From Micromonospora violae (GTDB lineage Bacteria > Actinomycetota > Actinomycetes > Mycobacteriales > Micromonosporaceae): a stretch of 64,000 nt of DNA. The translations under genes were made by a program, and so were the position numbers. Position 1 is the first letter of the stretch. Each line of letters opens with the position of its first letter. The notes beneath the pieces are model-generated. The model did not search any database, was not told where the DNA came from, and saw only the letters and a list, made by a program, of their open reading frames with translations. This document shows positions 25,960 to 34,648 of this stretch, piece by piece. The stretch covers positions 3,286,001 to 3,350,000 of the forward strand of contig NZ_SHKK01000001.1 of assembly GCF_004217135.1 (NCBI RefSeq). Direction: 5' to 3'.

Positions 25960-26801
25960 CGACGATCCGGGCCAACGGGATCGACGTGCACGTCGAACAC
26001 CTTGAACCACCGGCCGCAGAGCCGGGCGAGGTCGGCGCTGGCCGGAGTGCGCCGCCGGCCACCCTCGTGATGATCCACGGCATGGCCTCCGACAGCCTCG
26101 CGAGCTGGTATTTCACGCTGGCCAAACCCTTGGCCGACGCCGGGCTGCGGGTGCTGATGTATGACCTGCGGGGGCACGGCCACAGCGAGCGGCCACCCAC
26201 CGGCTACGCCCTCGACGACTTCGTCGACGACCTGTCGGCGATGCTGACCACACTCGACGTCACCGGTCCGGTGCACCTGCTCGGCAACTCGTTCGGTGGC
26301 ACGATCGCATTCGCCTACGCGGCCCGCTACCCCGACCGGGTCGCCTCCGTCGCGGCGATCGAATCCTCGCCGCCGACCCCGGCGTGGATGGCCCGGGTCG
26401 CGCGCCGGCTGGATCGGGCCGCGAACCTCCTGCCCCGGCCGGAGGCGCTGGCGCAGATCAGCGCCGGTCGGGGGGAACGGGTGGCCCGGCGGGCCAGAGC
26501 AACCGGCGAGATGCTCGTGACGACCACGCTGGCCCGGGACCTACCGGCCAGCGTCCTGCCCAGTTTCGCGCAGATCAGCGCGATCGGCGTACCGGTGCTC
26601 TGCGTCTACGGCGCGAACTCCGCGGTGGTCGAGCTGGCACCGGCCGTGGTCCGGCTGCTACCGCAGACGCGGACCGTGGTCCTACCCGGCGAGAAACACA
26701 CAGTCCTGGTCGACCGGCCGGAGGCGGTCCGCCGGCTCGTCCTGGCCTGGCTCCGCGAGGAGTGCTCCGTCGAGGTGGCCAAGGTGGCCACCGCCCCGTG
26801 A
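25956..26801 (+). CDS. Alpha/beta hydrolase, possible chain-releasing thioesterase
   Basis: A 281-residue alpha/beta-hydrolase fold protein: TLVMIHGMASDSLASWYFTL (oxyanion region), MYDLRGHGHSERP, nucleophile elbow LLGNSFGGTIAFAYA (Ser near residue 113) and the histidine in LPGEKHTVLVDRPE. At the strand where related hydrolases usually carry the acid (GANSD) this protein has GANSA, so the catalytic Asp appears missing or displaced. The GTG start overlaps the ACP stop, so the two are probably co-translated and may interact. Position between ACP and sulfotransferase suggests off-loading of the PKS product or action on a sulfated acyl chain; that is inference. Confidence 0.82.
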   Translation: MTTIRANGIDVHVEHLEPPAAEPGEVGAGRSAPPATLVMIHGMASDSLASWYFTLAKPLADAGLRVLMYDLRGHGHSERPPTGYALDDFVDDLSAMLTTLDVTGPVHLLGNSFGGTIAFAYAARYPDRVASVAAIESSPPTPAWMARVARRLDRAANLLPRPEALAQISAGRGERVARRARATGEMLVTTTLARDLPASVLPSFAQISAIGVPVLCVYGANSAVVELAPAVVRLLPQTRTVVLPGEKHTVLVDRPEAVRRLVLAWLREECSVEVAKVATAP

Positions 26802-26827
26802 CAACCCCACGTGCAGGAGGTCCTCGG

Positions 26828-27790
26828 ATGGACACCCCGGTCACCGGCAGGTCGATCATCATCAGCAACGGCCGGTGCGGCTCGACGCTGCTCTCGGACC
26901 TGATCGCGGAGCAGCCCGAGACTCTCTCGGCGCAGGAGTTCTTCATGTGCGTCGCACCCTGGGCGCGCAGTTCCGAGGTACTTACCGGGGCCGCGTACTG
27001 GGCGGTGCTGAGCAGCCCCAAGGCGGAACTCACCACTCTCTTCCGGATCGCATTGCCGCCGAAGGAGGTGCGCTATCCCACGACCGGCAGGTGGGCCGAC
27101 CGGATGACCGAGCTGCCGCGAATCCTCGCCATCACCCTGTCGAAGCTGACCCCCGACCCGGACCGCCTCTTCGACCAGCTCGCCGAGCGGGTGCCGGACT
27201 TCCCGACGCAGTCGGTTTGCGACCACCACCGGATGTTCCTCGACCTGCTGGCCTCGGTGACCGGCAAGCGGCGCTGGGTCGAGCGTTCCGGCGGGTCCAG
27301 CCACGTCGCTCCGTACCTGTTGCGGGCATTTCCCGAGGCGAAGGTGGTGTATCTGACCCGCGACCGGGAGGCGACCGCCCGCTCGATGAGCCAGCACTCG
27401 TCGTTCCAGCTGATCCAGCTGCGGGTGGAGTTCCTCGGCCGGTGCGGGCTGGATCCGTTCCGGATCGAGCCCGGCCAGTCGGTGCCCGAGGACCTCAAGC
27501 GGTACCTGCCGGACCGGCTCACCGCCGACCTGCTCCGGGATCGGGGCCAGGACCTGCGCCGCTATCTCGGTCTGAGCGCGTTCCTGACCAGCCAGGCCGA
27601 GCAGGCGCTCACCGACCTGCCTCCGCGACACCTGCACCGGATGAGCTACGAGGACCTGGTCGCCGACCCGGTCGGGCAGCTCGGTCTGCTGGCCCGGTTC
27701 CTGGAGTTCGAGGACTGGGAGGACTGGGCACGGCGGGTCGCCGGACGGGTGGTCAGTCCCGCTCGGTCCCGCGAGGTCGCCGCGGCCTGA
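26828..27790 (+). CDS. PAPS-dependent sulfotransferase
   Basis: A 320-residue sulfotransferase-family protein. The 5'-phosphosulfate-binding loop is near the N-terminus (IIISNGRCGSTLLSDLI, residues about 8-24). The 3'-phosphate-binding segment is AKVVYLTRDREATARSMSQHS near residue 175, with SYEDLVADPVGQL near the C-terminus. These are the PAPS-binding elements of the family. The ATG at 26828 follows AGGAGG. Directly downstream of the ACP and hydrolase genes and upstream of cysQ/cysD/cysN, it most likely sulfates a hydroxyl of the PKS product, free or ACP-bound. No signal peptide, so cytoplasmic. Substrate not predictable from sequence. Confidence 0.88.
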   Translation: MDTPVTGRSIIISNGRCGSTLLSDLIAEQPETLSAQEFFMCVAPWARSSEVLTGAAYWAVLSSPKAELTTLFRIALPPKEVRYPTTGRWADRMTELPRILAITLSKLTPDPDRLFDQLAERVPDFPTQSVCDHHRMFLDLLASVTGKRRWVERSGGSSHVAPYLLRAFPEAKVVYLTRDREATARSMSQHSSFQLIQLRVEFLGRCGLDPFRIEPGQSVPEDLKRYLPDRLTADLLRDRGQDLRRYLGLSAFLTSQAEQALTDLPPRHLHRMSYEDLVADPVGQLGLLARFLEFEDWEDWARRVAGRVVSPARSREVAAA

Positions 27791-27845
27791 CCCGCAATCG
27801 TGCCCCACCGACCGTCAGGACTCCGTCGAACGAGAGGAACCATTG

Positions 27846-29666
27846 GTGAAACCACTCCGGATGTCGGGCCGGCGACCGCTCGCCGCGGCCGCCGCGCTGG
27901 GACTGCTGTCCGTACTCGCGGCGCCGGCGTCAGCCGCCGCCACCCCGATCGGGACGGATGCGCCGGGTACGGCCGGACATCAGCCGAGATACGAGCGGAC
28001 GCTGATTGGGAAGGGCACCCCGGACGAGTGCTTCGCCGGTGTCGGTGTGGCCTATCCACCCGGCCCGCCGTGCGCTACCGGCCAGTCGAAGGTGAACCAG
28101 TCCTACCTGTGGGGCATGACCCAGACCGCGCAGAGCCTGTGGTTCGGCACCGGAGCGAACGTCAACTGCTTGACCAGCGGGCGCAACCTGCGCAACACGA
28201 CACCGAACGTGAACGACGACTGGGTGTGCGAGTACGGGGAGAGCCAGATCGCGAAACGCAACCCGACTCTGCCCGCCACCCTGGGCGACCATCGCCCGCC
28301 CCGGTTGTACACGTACGACAAACGTTCGGGGCGGTTGACGGAGAAGACCGAAGCGGTGAAGGGCGCCTCCACCACCGACGCCAACCGGCTGAGTACGACC
28401 GCCGGAATCCGGGCCGCCGGCACCCATCAGGGGGTCGCGTTCCTGGGCGGACCCGCCCTGGGCGAGAGCATCAACCTGTTCGCCTTCGACACCGGCACCG
28501 GCGCCTTCCTCGGCTCGGTCAACCTGCCGGCGTACGGCAACATCCGCCACTTCGTGGTGGCCGACGGCGCGCTCTACGCGGGTGTCGGGGTGGGCGCGAA
28601 CGGCGGCAACCGGGGGCACGTGCTGCGCTGGACCGGTTCCCGGAGCAACCCGTTCAGTTTCGTCGAGGTCGCGAACCTGCCGGCCCAGGCGGCGGACCTC
28701 ACCGTGCACGACGGGCGAATCTTCGTGACGACCTGGACGGGTTCCGATGACGACGCCCTGGCAGCGGCCGTGCCCGGCACGACCGACGAGCCGCTGTCCG
28801 GGGTCGCCGGGGTCTGGATGAGCCCGAAGCTGTCGCAGGGGGAACGCGGCCTCACGCCGGCCGACGCCGACAACTGGACCCAGGTCTGGTCGGTCGACGG
28901 GTACGAGCCCGATCCGGTCGTCGCCCGCACCTACGCCCTGGGTGGGCTCGCCTCCTACAACGGCTACCTCTACTGGGGCACGATGCACGTGCCGATGAAG
29001 GCGACCACGGTGCACATCGCGACCTACCCACCGGCGAACGAGGCCGCGCTGCGGGCCTCGGTACGCGGCACGCAGCGGGCGATCAGCATCTTCCGAGGTA
29101 AGAGCTTCGGCGACCGCCACCAGCGGGTGGACCTGCTGTACGGCGCAGCCCAGTTGCCCGCCTACGACCCGCAGGGCAACGGCGGGACGGGCCTCTGGGC
29201 CGCCGCCTCGACCGGATACACCCCGTTGTACGGCACGTCGGGCATGGGCAACCCGTACAACAACTACACCTGGAAGATGGCGGTGGCCGACGGGAAGCTC
29301 TACGTGGGCACCATGGACTGGAGCTACATCTCCAAGGACCTGGGCCAGGACACCGCCCGGCTGTTGGGTGTCACCGGCGCGGCCGCGGTCGAGTTCGGCG
29401 ACGCCTCGGTGTTGGCCGACGACCCCCCGCCGGCACCGGTCTACGGCGGGGACCTGTTCGTCTTCGACTCGACCAGCAGGCCGGCCACGGTGGTGGACAA
29501 CAGTGGGCTCGGCAACTACCTGAACTACGGGATCCGCAACATGATCGCCGACGGATCGACCCTCTACCTGGGCATGGCCAATCCGATGAACCTGCGTACC
29601 GACCCCGACGACGACGTTCCCGAGGGCGGCTGGGAACTGATCCGGCTCAGTGTGCAGCGCTGTTAG
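27846..29666 (+). CDS. Secreted protein of unknown function, possibly a beta-propeller
   Basis: About 606 residues with a Sec signal peptide (GRRPLAAAAALGLLSVLAAPASA, cleavage after ASA). The mature part has recurring short strand-like units such as SYLWGMTQTAQSLWFGTG, THQGVAFLGGPAL, VVADGALYAGVG, TVHDGRIFVTTW, GLASYNGYLYWGTMH, AVADGKLYVGTMDW and MIADGSTLYLGMAN. This -DG-LYVG- rhythm suggests a beta-propeller. No catalytic motif was recognised. The start is GTG 27846, 7 nt after GAGAGGA; the TTG one codon earlier is too close. Last gene before the terminator at 29673. Since it is co-transcribed with the PKS and sulfotransferase genes, it could bind or modify the exported product. Confidence 0.8.
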   Translation: MKPLRMSGRRPLAAAAALGLLSVLAAPASAAATPIGTDAPGTAGHQPRYERTLIGKGTPDECFAGVGVAYPPGPPCATGQSKVNQSYLWGMTQTAQSLWFGTGANVNCLTSGRNLRNTTPNVNDDWVCEYGESQIAKRNPTLPATLGDHRPPRLYTYDKRSGRLTEKTEAVKGASTTDANRLSTTAGIRAAGTHQGVAFLGGPALGESINLFAFDTGTGAFLGSVNLPAYGNIRHFVVADGALYAGVGVGANGGNRGHVLRWTGSRSNPFSFVEVANLPAQAADLTVHDGRIFVTTWTGSDDDALAAAVPGTTDEPLSGVAGVWMSPKLSQGERGLTPADADNWTQVWSVDGYEPDPVVARTYALGGLASYNGYLYWGTMHVPMKATTVHIATYPPANEAALRASVRGTQRAISIFRGKSFGDRHQRVDLLYGAAQLPAYDPQGNGGTGLWAAASTGYTPLYGTSGMGNPYNNYTWKMAVADGKLYVGTMDWSYISKDLGQDTARLLGVTGAAAVEFGDASVLADDPPPAPVYGGDLFVFDSTSRPATVVDNSGLGNYLNYGIRNMIADGSTLYLGMANPMNLRTDPDDDVPEGGWELIRLSVQRC

Positions 29667-29672
29667 CCGGTC

Positions 29673-29712
29673 GGCTCCGCTCGGGCGCCACGTCGCGGGA
29701 ACGAGCGGAGCC
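29673..29712 (+). terminator. Perfect 11-bp inverted repeat, terminator of the PKS operon
   Basis: GGCTCCGCTCG (29673-29683) and CGAGCGGAGCC (29702-29712) flank an 18-nt loop, starting 6 bp after the stop of the secreted-protein gene. It separates the PKS transcript from the esterase/exporter/cys unit. Confidence 0.75.
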
Positions 29713-29753
29713 ATGCACACCCAAACAAGAATCGATGCAGATCCTTACAAATC

Positions 29754-29780
29754 CTGAACATTGGCATGCCAGGGTATAAT
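29754..29780 (+). promoter_or_regulatory. Candidate promoter with a consensus TATAAT -10 box
   Basis: TATAAT at 29775-29780 is a perfect -10 hexamer, unusual in such GC-rich DNA. A weak -35 candidate, CTGAAC (29754-29759), lies 15 bp upstream in an AT-rich patch right after the terminator. Transcription would begin near 29787, which argues that the next gene starts at GTG 29815 rather than ATG 29782. Confidence 0.5.
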
Positions 29781-29814
29781 TATGGTTGGAATTGGTATTT
29801 CTTGGACACGAAGC

Positions 29815-30804
29815 GTGGGACCGTACCGTCGGCGGCGACACCTGCTCACGGTCCTGTCGCTCGTCGGAGCGCTCACCCTGCTGGCCGGCTGTGGGCTGTT
29901 CCGGGACGACCCGGAGCAGCACGAGGTCAAACCGGTGTCCACCGTGCCCACCGGCTCCTCGACGCACACCCTCGTGGTCGACGGGCAGGAGCGCCGCTTC
30001 CGCCTCTACCGGCCGACCACCCTCGCCGGGTCGACCCCGGCGCCGCTCGTGGTCATGCTGCACGGCGCGCTCGGCACCGGCAGCCAGGCGGAGGCCTCCT
30101 ACGGCTGGAACGCCCGGGCCGACCGGGAGGGCTTTGTCGTCGCGTACCCGGACGGGTTGAGCCGCTCCTGGGCGGTCAGCCCGGACTGCTGCGGCCCACC
30201 GGCGCGGGACGGCGTGCACGACGTGGCCTTCATCCAGCAACTGGTGGCCACCGTGGCCGACCAACTTCCGGTGGACCGCACCCGGATCTACGCCACCGGG
30301 ATCTCCAACGGCGGGATGCTCGCATACCGCCTGGCGTGCGACACGACGCTGTTCGCCGCGATCGGGCCGGTGGCGGCGACCCAACTCGGCCCGTGCTCGT
30401 CCCCGGCACCGATCTCCGTGATCCACATTCACGGCATGGCGGACCAGACAGTGCCGTTGAAGGGTGGCCCGGGTAAGCGGGACAACGACGGGACCGGGCG
30501 CAATCCGGTCAAGATCGACGGCCCGCCCATCCCCGACCTGCTCGGCCAATGGCGTACCACCGACGGATGCGGGGCGCCGGCGACGACCGCCTCGGGCCCG
30601 GTCAGGACCTCGGTCGCCACCTGTCCCGGGGGACGGGCGGTCGAGTTGGTCACCGTCGACGACGCCGGCCACCAGTGGCCCGGTGCCGCCGGCCCCGGAC
30701 CGCAGGCGCAACGCCTGCTCGGCCTGGATCCACCCGCGACCGCGATGGACGCGACCGAGACCATCTGGCGCTTCTTCGACGCACACCCCCGAACCGGCGG
30801 CTGA
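29815..30804 (+). CDS. Lipoprotein esterase of the PHB-depolymerase/LpqC family
   Basis: About 329 residues from GTG 29815: MGPYRRRRHLLTVLSLVGALTLLAGC, a lipoprotein signal with lipobox LAGC. The alpha/beta-hydrolase domain shows PLVVMLHGALGTG (oxyanion), FVVAYPDGLSRSW, nucleophile YATGISNGGMLAYRLA, acid HIHGMADQTVP and histidine VDDAGHQWPG, giving a complete Ser-Asp-His triad. This layout is that of secreted polyhydroxybutyrate depolymerase/feruloyl-esterase-type enzymes. The frame is open to an ATG at 29782, but that lies on the putative promoter. It begins the second transcript of the cluster. Anchored outside the membrane, it could trim an exported lipid ester. Confidence 0.82.
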   Translation: MGPYRRRRHLLTVLSLVGALTLLAGCGLFRDDPEQHEVKPVSTVPTGSSTHTLVVDGQERRFRLYRPTTLAGSTPAPLVVMLHGALGTGSQAEASYGWNARADREGFVVAYPDGLSRSWAVSPDCCGPPARDGVHDVAFIQQLVATVADQLPVDRTRIYATGISNGGMLAYRLACDTTLFAAIGPVAATQLGPCSSPAPISVIHIHGMADQTVPLKGGPGKRDNDGTGRNPVKIDGPPIPDLLGQWRTTDGCGAPATTASGPVRTSVATCPGGRAVELVTVDDAGHQWPGAAGPGPQAQRLLGLDPPATAMDATETIWRFFDAHPRTGG

Positions 30805-30852
30805 CCCGCACCGGCGGCCATTCATCCGACAGCTCACGAGAGGGAGCAGCAG

Positions 30853-31986
30853 ATGCCCAACAGTGGTGGCAGCCCGGCTGCGGTCGAGGTCGCCGACCTC
30901 GTCAAACGCTATCCCGGGAGCACGAGCGCAGCCGTGGACGGGCTGTCCTTCACGGTGGCCCCCGGCGAGATCTTCGGGCTGCTGGGACCCAACGGCGCCG
31001 GCAAGTCGACCACCATCGGCGTCCTCACCACCCGGCTGCGCGCGTCCGGGGGCCGGGCGTTCGTCGGCGGGATCGACGTGGTCGGCGACCCGGTCGCAGC
31101 CCGTGCCCAGCTGGCCGTCGTACCCCAGCACAACAATCTGGACCGGTCGCTGACGCCACGACAGAACCTGCTGTACCACGCCGCGTACCACGGCGTCGGC
31201 CGCGCCGCACGAAACGCGCGGGCCGATGCGCTCCTGGACCGTTTCGGCCTGAAGGACCGGGCGGACAAGCGGATCGAGGCGTACTCGGGCGGCATGGTGC
31301 AACGGCTGATGATCGCCCGCGCGCTGATCCACGAACCAGCGGTGCTCTTCCTCGACGAGCCCACCAACGCTCTGGACCCGCAGTCCCGCCGGCTGATCTG
31401 GAGCCGGATCCGCGAGATGCGCGGGCGCGGTGTGACGGTCGTCCTGACCACTCACCAGATGAACGCGGCCGCCGCTCTGGTCGACCGGGTCGGCATCGTC
31501 GACCACGGTCGGCTGCTCACCGCGGACACGCCGGGCAACCTGGTCAGAGGGCTCGCCGGACGATCGATCCTCGACCTGACGGTCACCCCGGCCGCGCTCG
31601 ACGAACCGGACGAGTTGCTGGGTGCGCTCTCTGATGTCTCCGGCGTACGCAAGGGTGAACGGCTCGCCGCCCCGCCGCCGCCCGGCGCCGCAGCCGCCAA
31701 GCTCCGTTCCGGCCTCGACCTCGGCGGCGGCTCGGGGTTCGGCGCGGGCACGCCCGCCGCACTGGCCGCGCTGGCCCGGGAGCGGGGCGTCGCCACGCTC
31801 GCCCCCGACCCGGGCGGGCGCACGCGCGTCCGGATCCGGCTGCATCTCGCCGCCGATCCGGCCACCGTGCTCGGGCCGGCACTCACCGTCCTGACCACAC
31901 GCTCGGCGACCCTCACCGATGTACACATCGCCGAGCCGAACCTCGAAGACGTCTTCATCGGACTGACCGGAAGGGACCCACGGTGA
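30853..31986 (+). CDS. ABC transporter ATP-binding protein (drug/lipid exporter type)
   Basis: A 377-residue ABC ATPase: Walker A LLGPNGAGKSTT near residue 45, Q-loop VVPQHNN, signature YSGGMVQRLMIARAL, Walker B AVLFLDEPTNALDP, and TTHQMNAA for the H-loop. The long C-terminal part (after about residue 220) includes an Ala/Gly/Pro-rich insertion (APPPPGAAAAKL ... LGGGSGFGAGTPAAL) not needed for catalysis. It ends with NLEDVFIGLTGRDPR, the usual tail of DrrA/CcmA-like exporters. Its stop overlaps the permease start (GTGA). With that permease it probably exports the PKS-derived product. Confidence 0.92.
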   Translation: MPNSGGSPAAVEVADLVKRYPGSTSAAVDGLSFTVAPGEIFGLLGPNGAGKSTTIGVLTTRLRASGGRAFVGGIDVVGDPVAARAQLAVVPQHNNLDRSLTPRQNLLYHAAYHGVGRAARNARADALLDRFGLKDRADKRIEAYSGGMVQRLMIARALIHEPAVLFLDEPTNALDPQSRRLIWSRIREMRGRGVTVVLTTHQMNAAAALVDRVGIVDHGRLLTADTPGNLVRGLAGRSILDLTVTPAALDEPDELLGALSDVSGVRKGERLAAPPPPGAAAAKLRSGLDLGGGSGFGAGTPAALAALARERGVATLAPDPGGRTRVRIRLHLAADPATVLGPALTVLTTRSATLTDVHIAEPNLEDVFIGLTGRDPR

Positions 31987-32813
31987 CCGACCTCGACGCC
32001 CCGCCGGTTGCCGCAATGAGCCCCACGGCGGCACCTGCGCGACCCAGCGCCCACCAGGCGTTCCTGGCCATTCTGCGCCGGGACCTGTTGGTCACCGCCA
32101 ACGAACTCTGGGTCATCCTGGTCCAGGTCGGCCTCACCCCGCTGTTCATGCTCTTCGTCTTCGTCAAGGTGCTCGGCGGGCAGGGCGTCGTCGCCCGGAA
32201 CTTCGCTGACCTGTTCCTGCCCGGCATCGTCGCGCTCGCCGCGCTCACCACCGCGCTACAGAGCGTCGCGCTGCCACTGGTCAAGGAGTTCGGCTTCACC
32301 CGGGAGATCGAAGACCGGCTGCTCGCCCCGCTGTCGACGAACCTGGTAGCGGTCGGCAAGCTCGTGGTCGCGATGCTGCGCGGGCTCGTCGCCGCAGCCC
32401 TCATCTACCCACTGGGCGCACTGATGGTCGGCTCGGCCCCGTGGGAGCCCGGACGGTTACCGATGGTCCTGCTGACGATCCTGCTCGGCGGATGGATCGG
32501 CGGCGGCATCGGCATGACGCTGGCGATGATCCTGCCCATCCAACGGATCAACATCACGTTCTCGCTGGTCGTGACCCCGATCATCTGGACCGGTTGCATC
32601 CACTACCCGTGGCCGCGACTCTCCTCGATGCCGTGGTTCCAGACGGTCACCGCCCTCAACCCGATGACCTACGTCTCCGAGGGCGTGCGCGGGGCCATGT
32701 TGCCCGGCGTCGCGCACCTGCCGGCCTGGGTCTGTCTGCTGGTCCTGAGCGGGGTTGCCGCACTGGTCACGGTCACCAGCGTCCGAAGTTTCAGTCGACG
32801 TGCCGTCCAGTGA
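31983..32813 (+). CDS. ABC-2 type transporter permease
   Basis: A 276-residue membrane protein with about six hydrophobic segments and the ABC-2 signature region: FADLFLPGIVALAALTTALQSVALPLVKEFGFTREIEDRLLAP, then ALNPMTYVSEGVRGAML near the C-terminus. The GTG start overlaps the ATPase stop. It forms the membrane part of the exporter encoded with the preceding gene. Next comes cysQ after 37 bp, so exporter and sulfur genes are probably one transcript. Confidence 0.9.
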   Translation: MTDLDAPPVAAMSPTAAPARPSAHQAFLAILRRDLLVTANELWVILVQVGLTPLFMLFVFVKVLGGQGVVARNFADLFLPGIVALAALTTALQSVALPLVKEFGFTREIEDRLLAPLSTNLVAVGKLVVAMLRGLVAAALIYPLGALMVGSAPWEPGRLPMVLLTILLGGWIGGGIGMTLAMILPIQRINITFSLVVTPIIWTGCIHYPWPRLSSMPWFQTVTALNPMTYVSEGVRGAMLPGVAHLPAWVCLLVLSGVAALVTVTSVRSFSRRAVQ

Positions 32814-32850
32814 ACGGCACGGTCACCGAGTCTATCGGAGGTGCTCGTCG

Positions 32851-33714
32851 ATGAACGTGCTGGAACCCCCCAGGTCAGCAGCCCCCGCGTCGGATGGCGC
32901 GTTCGCCGCCTGGTTGGCCGGTCGGGCCGGCCGGCTGCTGCTGCGCGTCCGCGCGGAGCTCGGTCACCACGACCCGGCCGCGCTGAAGCGCGCGGGTGAT
33001 CGGGCGTCGCACCAACTACTGCGCGCTGAACTGGCACGGCACAGAAGCGCCGACGCCGTGCTCTCTGAGGAGGACCACGGCGCCCGGCAGGACTGGACGA
33101 CGGGTACGGCCGGCCCGTCGCCGGAGCGGCTCGGCGCCGACCGGGTGTGGATCGTGGACCCGTTGGATGGGACCCGCGAGTTCTCCGAGCCGGACCGGAC
33201 GGACTGGGCGGTGCATGTCGCACTCTGGCAACGGAACGCGCCGACGGAGCACCGCCTCGTCGCGGGCGCCATCGCCCTGCCGGCCCAGCTCCGTACCCTC
33301 GGCACCGAGACGCCCCCACCCCGGCCGCCGACGGTCAGCGGTCGGACGATCCGGTTGGCGGCGAGTCGGAGTCGGCCGCCGGCGTTCGTGACGGAGGTGG
33401 CGGACGAGGTCGGTGCCGAGTTGGTGCCGATGGGGTCGGCCGGGGCGAAGATCGCCGCGGTGATCACCGGTGAGGTCGACGCGTACGTGCACGCGGGTGG
33501 TCAGTACGAGTGGGATTCGGCGGCGCCGGTGGCGGTGGCGACGGCCACCGGACTGCACGCTTCCCGCATCGATGGTTCTGCGTTGAGCTACAACGAGGCC
33601 GATCCCCGGCTGCCGGACCTGGTGGTCTGCCGCCCGGAGCTGGCCGCCCCACTCCTCGCCGCGCTGCGGCGACACCTGACCCTCGTGCCGGCACCGGCCA
33701 CGGCAGCCGGTTGA
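32851..33714 (+). CDS. cysQ: 3'(2'),5'-bisphosphate nucleotidase (PAP phosphatase), inositol monophosphatase superfamily
   Basis: A 287-residue enzyme of the Li+-sensitive phosphatase family. Metal-binding signatures are present: LSEEDHG, then VWIVDPLDGTREFSEP (the D-P-L-D-G-T motif), and C-terminal QYEWDSAAPVAVATATG (W-D-x-x-A). MGSAGAKIAAVITGEVDAYVH matches the CysQ subgroup. It hydrolyses 3'-phosphoadenosine 5'-phosphate, the by-product that inhibits sulfotransferases, so its place with a sulfotransferase and cysDN makes sense. The start ATG at 32851 follows GGAGG; other members of the superfamily dephosphorylate inositol phosphates, but the context favours PAP. Confidence 0.88.
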   Translation: MNVLEPPRSAAPASDGAFAAWLAGRAGRLLLRVRAELGHHDPAALKRAGDRASHQLLRAELARHRSADAVLSEEDHGARQDWTTGTAGPSPERLGADRVWIVDPLDGTREFSEPDRTDWAVHVALWQRNAPTEHRLVAGAIALPAQLRTLGTETPPPRPPTVSGRTIRLAASRSRPPAFVTEVADEVGAELVPMGSAGAKIAAVITGEVDAYVHAGGQYEWDSAAPVAVATATGLHASRIDGSALSYNEADPRLPDLVVCRPELAAPLLAALRRHLTLVPAPATAAG

Positions 33715-33721
33715 TACCGCG

Positions 33722-34648
33722 ATGACGACAATCGACACGACGCCCGCGGCGGCGTACCGGGTGTCGCACCTGGACGCGATCGAGGCAGAAAGCATCTTCG
33801 TCATGCGCGAGGTGGTGGCCGAGCTGGAGCGCCCGGTCCTGCTCTTCTCCGGCGGCAAGGATTCGATCGTGATGCTCCGGTTGGCCCAGAAGGCGTTCGC
33901 GCCGGCCCGGATCCCGTTCCCGGTGCTGCACGTCGACACCGGGCACAACTTCGACGAGGTGTTGGACTACCGGGATCAGCGGGTCGCCGAACTCGGCCTG
34001 CAGTTGGTGGTGGCGAGCGTACCCGAGGCGTTGGAGGCAGGTCTGGTCCGCGAATCCGCCGACGGGACGCGGAACCGGATCCAGACCCCGGTGTTGTTGG
34101 CGGCGGTGGAGAAGTACCGGTTCGACGCGTTGTTCGGCGGGGCGCGGCGGGACGAGGAGAAGGCCCGCGCCAAGGAGCGCATGTTCAGCTTCCGGGACGA
34201 CTTCGGTCAGTGGGATCCGAAGAACCAGCGGCCGGAGCTGTGGTCGTTGTACAACGGTCGGCATCATCCGGGCGAGTCGATCCGAGTGTTCCCGTTGTCG
34301 AACTGGACCGAGCTGGACGTCTGGCACTACATCGCCCAGGAACGGCTGTCGTTGCCGTCGATCTACTACGCCCACGAACGTACGGTGATCGAACGCGACG
34401 GGATGCTCTACGCGGTGAACGAGTTCATCGCACCCCGAGGCTCGGAGGAGCCGTTCAAGGCGCGGGTGCGGTACCGGACCGTCGGCGATGCCTCGTGCAC
34501 GGCGGCGGTGCTGTCCGAGGCGGACACGGTGGACCTGGTGATCGAGGAGGTCGCGGCGACCCGGATCACCGAGCGGGGGGCGACCCGGGGTGACGACCGG
34601 GTGAGTGAGACCGCGATGGAAGACCGCAAGCGGGAAGGCTACTTCTGA
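33722..34648 (+). CDS. cysD: Sulfate adenylyltransferase subunit 2
   Basis: A 308-residue member of the PAPS reductase/PP-loop ATPase family. The PP-loop VLLFSGGKDSIVMLRLA is near residue 42. The CysD-specific features LHVDTGHNFDEVLDYRD, LFGGARRDEEKARAKERMFSF and FPLSNWTELDVWHYIAQE follow. It makes adenosine 5'-phosphosulfate (APS) from ATP and sulfate together with the GTPase CysN. It starts 7 bp after cysQ, and its stop overlaps the cysN ATG. Length and motif set are normal. Confidence 0.96.
   Translation: MTTIDTTPAAAYRVSHLDAIEAESIFVMREVVAELERPVLLFSGGKDSIVMLRLAQKAFAPARIPFPVLHVDTGHNFDEVLDYRDQRVAELGLQLVVASVPEALEAGLVRESADGTRNRIQTPVLLAAVEKYRFDALFGGARRDEEKARAKERMFSFRDDFGQWDPKNQRPELWSLYNGRHHPGESIRVFPLSNWTELDVWHYIAQERLSLPSIYYAHERTVIERDGMLYAVNEFIAPRGSEEPFKARVRYRTVGDASCTAAVLSEADTVDLVIEEVAATRITERGATRGDDRVSETAMEDRKREGYF

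Noticed and set aside
30853..32813. Considering this ABC pair as part of the NRPS cluster because both clusters have similar exporters
   Set aside because: It is coupled to the esterase and cysQDN genes on the plus strand and lies 10 kb from the NRPS operon, which has its own exporter.
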